This document shows positions 62,502 through 64,000 of a DNA stretch of 64,000 nt, one piece after another. Source of the DNA: a bacterium (lineage in GTDB: Bacteria; Campylobacterota; Campylobacteria; Campylobacterales; Sulfurovaceae); the NCBI GenBank assembly GCA_018822805.1, contig JAHJJU010000105.1, positions 1 to 64,000 on the forward strand, in the 5' to 3' direction. The notes under the pieces are model-generated. The model worked only from the letters and a program-made list of their open reading frames with translations, searched no databases and was not told the origin of the DNA. The position numbers and the translations under genes are program-made. The stretch's first letter is position 1. Every line of letters begins with the position of its first letter.

Positions 62502-62550
62502 GACTAAGCTTTCCTGTTGTAAATGAAATAGATTTGCTATAATAATTGTT

Positions 62551-63366
62551 ATGAATATATATAAAGTTTTAGAAGAAGCCATTACAAGTGATCGTATGGA
62601 GACTAAAGAAAAACTCACACAACAATGTTTTGAGTATTGTAGCCAAAATGAATTTATATCCTCTAAAGGATTTCAACCTTTGCTCTTTAAAATTCCCTCT
62701 TATGCCAATAGATGTGAGATCGTAGAGCCCAAAGCATTGAAGAGGAGAAAAGATTTTGATACGTCGGAAGGATTAGCAATTTTGGTGCATTCTATTGCAC
62801 ATATTGAGTACTCTGCTATTGATTTAGCTTTGGATGCCGTGTACCGATATCCTAGTATGCCACAGGCATACAAAATTGATTGGTTAGAAGTAGCCTTGGA
62901 TGAAATTCGGCACTATAAAATGTTGAATGAATTGCTTGAAGAGCTAGGGTACAACTATGGCGATTTTCCTGTACATTGTGGGCTTTTCGATGCCTCTTGT
63001 CATACTGCAGATGATATCTTAGATCGAATGGCAATTGTTCCACGCTATTATGAAGCAAGTGGATTGGATGTAAATCCTCAAATTATCAAAAAACTTGAAA
63101 ATAAGCGTAAAATCCCTTCAGTTCAAAAATTAATTGAGCATTTACATCTTATCTATAAAGAGGAGATTGTTCATGTTCAAAAAGGGGACTATTGGTTTAA
63201 AACTGTTTGTAAAAGTAGAGATTTGAGTGAATCCGTCTATTTTGAAATTTTAGAACGTTATAAATTGTTAGATAAACATCGTCCGCATGTAAATGTGAAA
63301 GCACGTCAAGAAGCAGGATTCACTTGTCAAGAGTTAGAGATTTTGGGAAATGTGAAATGTTTGTGA
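62551..63366 (+). CDS. DUF455 ferritin-like protein
   Basis: A 271-residue helical protein of the DUF455 family. Metal-type residues are seen in HSIAHIEYSAIDLALDA (near 77), LDEIRHYKMLNELLEELGY (near 117), and a late IYKEEIVHVQKGDYWF, giving the E...ExxH pairs of a ferritin-like di-iron fold. Its role is unclear; relatives include MiaE-like tRNA hydroxylases. TATAAT at 62538-62543 is only seven bases before the ATG, so the mRNA may be leaderless. It is divergent from the MBL gene. Confidence 0.82.
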   Translation: MNIYKVLEEAITSDRMETKEKLTQQCFEYCSQNEFISSKGFQPLLFKIPSYANRCEIVEPKALKRRKDFDTSEGLAILVHSIAHIEYSAIDLALDAVYRYPSMPQAYKIDWLEVALDEIRHYKMLNELLEELGYNYGDFPVHCGLFDASCHTADDILDRMAIVPRYYEASGLDVNPQIIKKLENKRKIPSVQKLIEHLHLIYKEEIVHVQKGDYWFKTVCKSRDLSESVYFEILERYKLLDKHRPHVNVKARQEAGFTCQELEILGNVKCL

Positions 63367-63470
63367 CAATAATCTTTAAAAATAATAAAAAATTTAACAT
63401 AATTACTATAAAACATATATAAACATAAAAAAGTATATGATGTTTAAAATAAGATTTAATGAAAATGTAG

Positions 63471-63476
63471 TATAAT
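63471..63476 (+). promoter_or_regulatory. Candidate -10 box for the aminotransferase gene
   Basis: TATAAT with TG-rich sequence before it, 31 bases ahead of the ATG at 63508; the 140-base gap is otherwise AT-rich without another feature. Confidence 0.5.
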
Positions 63477-63507
63477 GCATAATATCAAATAAATAAAGTA
63501 GAATAAT

Positions 63508-64000
63508 ATGAAAAATACAATAGAATTTTTTAAGCCATCGATTCAAGATAATACCAAACAATATATAGAAGATGTTCTAACATTTTCTGACAATCGTAAA
63601 GTTGAAAAGTTAGAGAATTCATTCCGAAATTTCATTGGTTGTAAGCACGCACTTGCTACGAACAGTGGAACATCTGCATTGCATTTAGCTATGTGTGCTT
63701 TAGATTTTAAACGAGGTGACAAGGTTATTTGTAGTATTAACGTTTTCCCTTCGGTACCTCAATCGGTTAGGCATTTTGATGCTGAACCAATTTTTGTAGA
63801 TATCGAAAGTAAAAATTATAATATTGATTTGGTAAAGTTGGAACAAGCTTTAGAAAAAAACCAAAGTAAGAAGTTAAAAGCAATAATTATTAACCATATG
63901 GCAGGACATGTTTTAGATTTGGAAAAAGTATATGCATTGGCAAAGCAATATAATGTAAAAGTGATAGAAGATGCATCTAATGCAATGGGTGCTGAATACA
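63508..64000 (+). CDS. DegT/DnrJ/EryC1-family aminotransferase (partial, runs off the window)
   Basis: The first 164 residues of a PLP aminotransferase of the sugar aminotransferase group. ALATNSGTSALHLAM near residue 50 is the phosphate loop, then VICSINVFPSVPQSV and ILHD-type IEDASNAMG near 156, holding the PLP Asp. The catalytic Lys lies beyond the window end. Such enzymes aminate nucleotide-linked ketosugars for surface polysaccharides or flagellin glycosylation. It may begin a surface-sugar cluster. Confidence 0.85.
   Translation, partial: MKNTIEFFKPSIQDNTKQYIEDVLTFSDNRKVEKLENSFRNFIGCKHALATNSGTSALHLAMCALDFKRGDKVICSINVFPSVPQSVRHFDAEPIFVDIESKNYNIDLVKLEQALEKNQSKKLKAIIINHMAGHVLDLEKVYALAKQYNVKVIEDASNAMGAEY

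Overview
The window reads as a chromosome segment of a Campylobacterota (formerly Epsilonproteobacteria) bacterium, most likely a free-living, nitrogen-fixing relative of Sulfurimonas, Sulfurovum, Sulfuricurvum or Arcobacter. The reasons are low GC, a fused CcsB-CcsA cytochrome c synthase, an atypical HsrA/CosR-like response regulator, and gene orders I recall from Helicobacter and Campylobacter (pyrD, M16 protease, dapA, SDR, pgsA; and a TlpA-like lipoprotein with ftsY, the folate cyclo-ligase and rny). The genus is inference. No rRNA, tRNA, CRISPR array or complete insertion sequence was seen.

1-32 kb is mostly core. A plus-strand operon runs coaBC-uppS-pilD-lptF-truA. It is followed by an IS982-like remnant, glmU, trmA, the fused ccsBA, a Nudix hydrolase, a cysteine-rich lipoprotein, a SUI1 protein, a 32-residue membrane protein, tcdA, surE, greA and argC. 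A minus-strand block then holds a FIST-domain histidine kinase, yggS, rseP, pgsA, a FabL-type enoyl reductase, dapA, an M16 protease, pyrD, a small outer-membrane protein, znuBCA, msbA and cysS.

32-34.5 kb is a scrap zone: a UPF0178 remnant, an 11-G tract, sixA, a UPF0175/PIN toxin-antitoxin pair, and a HipB-type regulator followed by a degraded hipA.

34.4-50.6 kb is a nitrogenase cofactor-assembly and accessory region: nifV, a GNAT-like gene, a DUF683-like gene, a Cys-rich small gene and an LRR gene; then nifE; then nifN; then nifX, the DUF269 gene, a flavodoxin, nifW, nifZ, a Shethna FeSII-like 2Fe-2S protein, a second 2Fe-2S ferredoxin and rpoN. Three transcription units begin with clear sigma-54 promoters (GG-N10-GC) and a fourth has a weaker GG-N10-GT version, so the region carries both the promoters and their sigma factor. 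nifHDK, nifB and nifA are not in the window. Two blocks of minus-strand foreign genes have entered this region. One lies between the LRR gene and nifE (AbiE module with a nonsense-mutated toxin, a PIN-like gene, a lipoprotein) and is bordered by a degraded second copy of the LRR gene 3' end. The other lies between nifE and nifN (a membrane/coiled-coil protein and a ParE/RelE-type pair).

50.6-64 kb returns to core genes: ilvB-ilvH, lpxD, an Aer-like PAS protein, a membrane protein of unknown role, ftsY, a TlpA-like lipoprotein, folate cyclo-ligase, rny, a cyclophilin lipoprotein, cmoB, the atypical response regulator, an MBL-fold hydrolase, a DUF455 protein and the start of a DegT/DnrJ/EryC1 aminotransferase. 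Short palindromes beginning GTAGGG recur through the window, twice as 98-bp inverted pairs, and look like a REP/BIME-type family.
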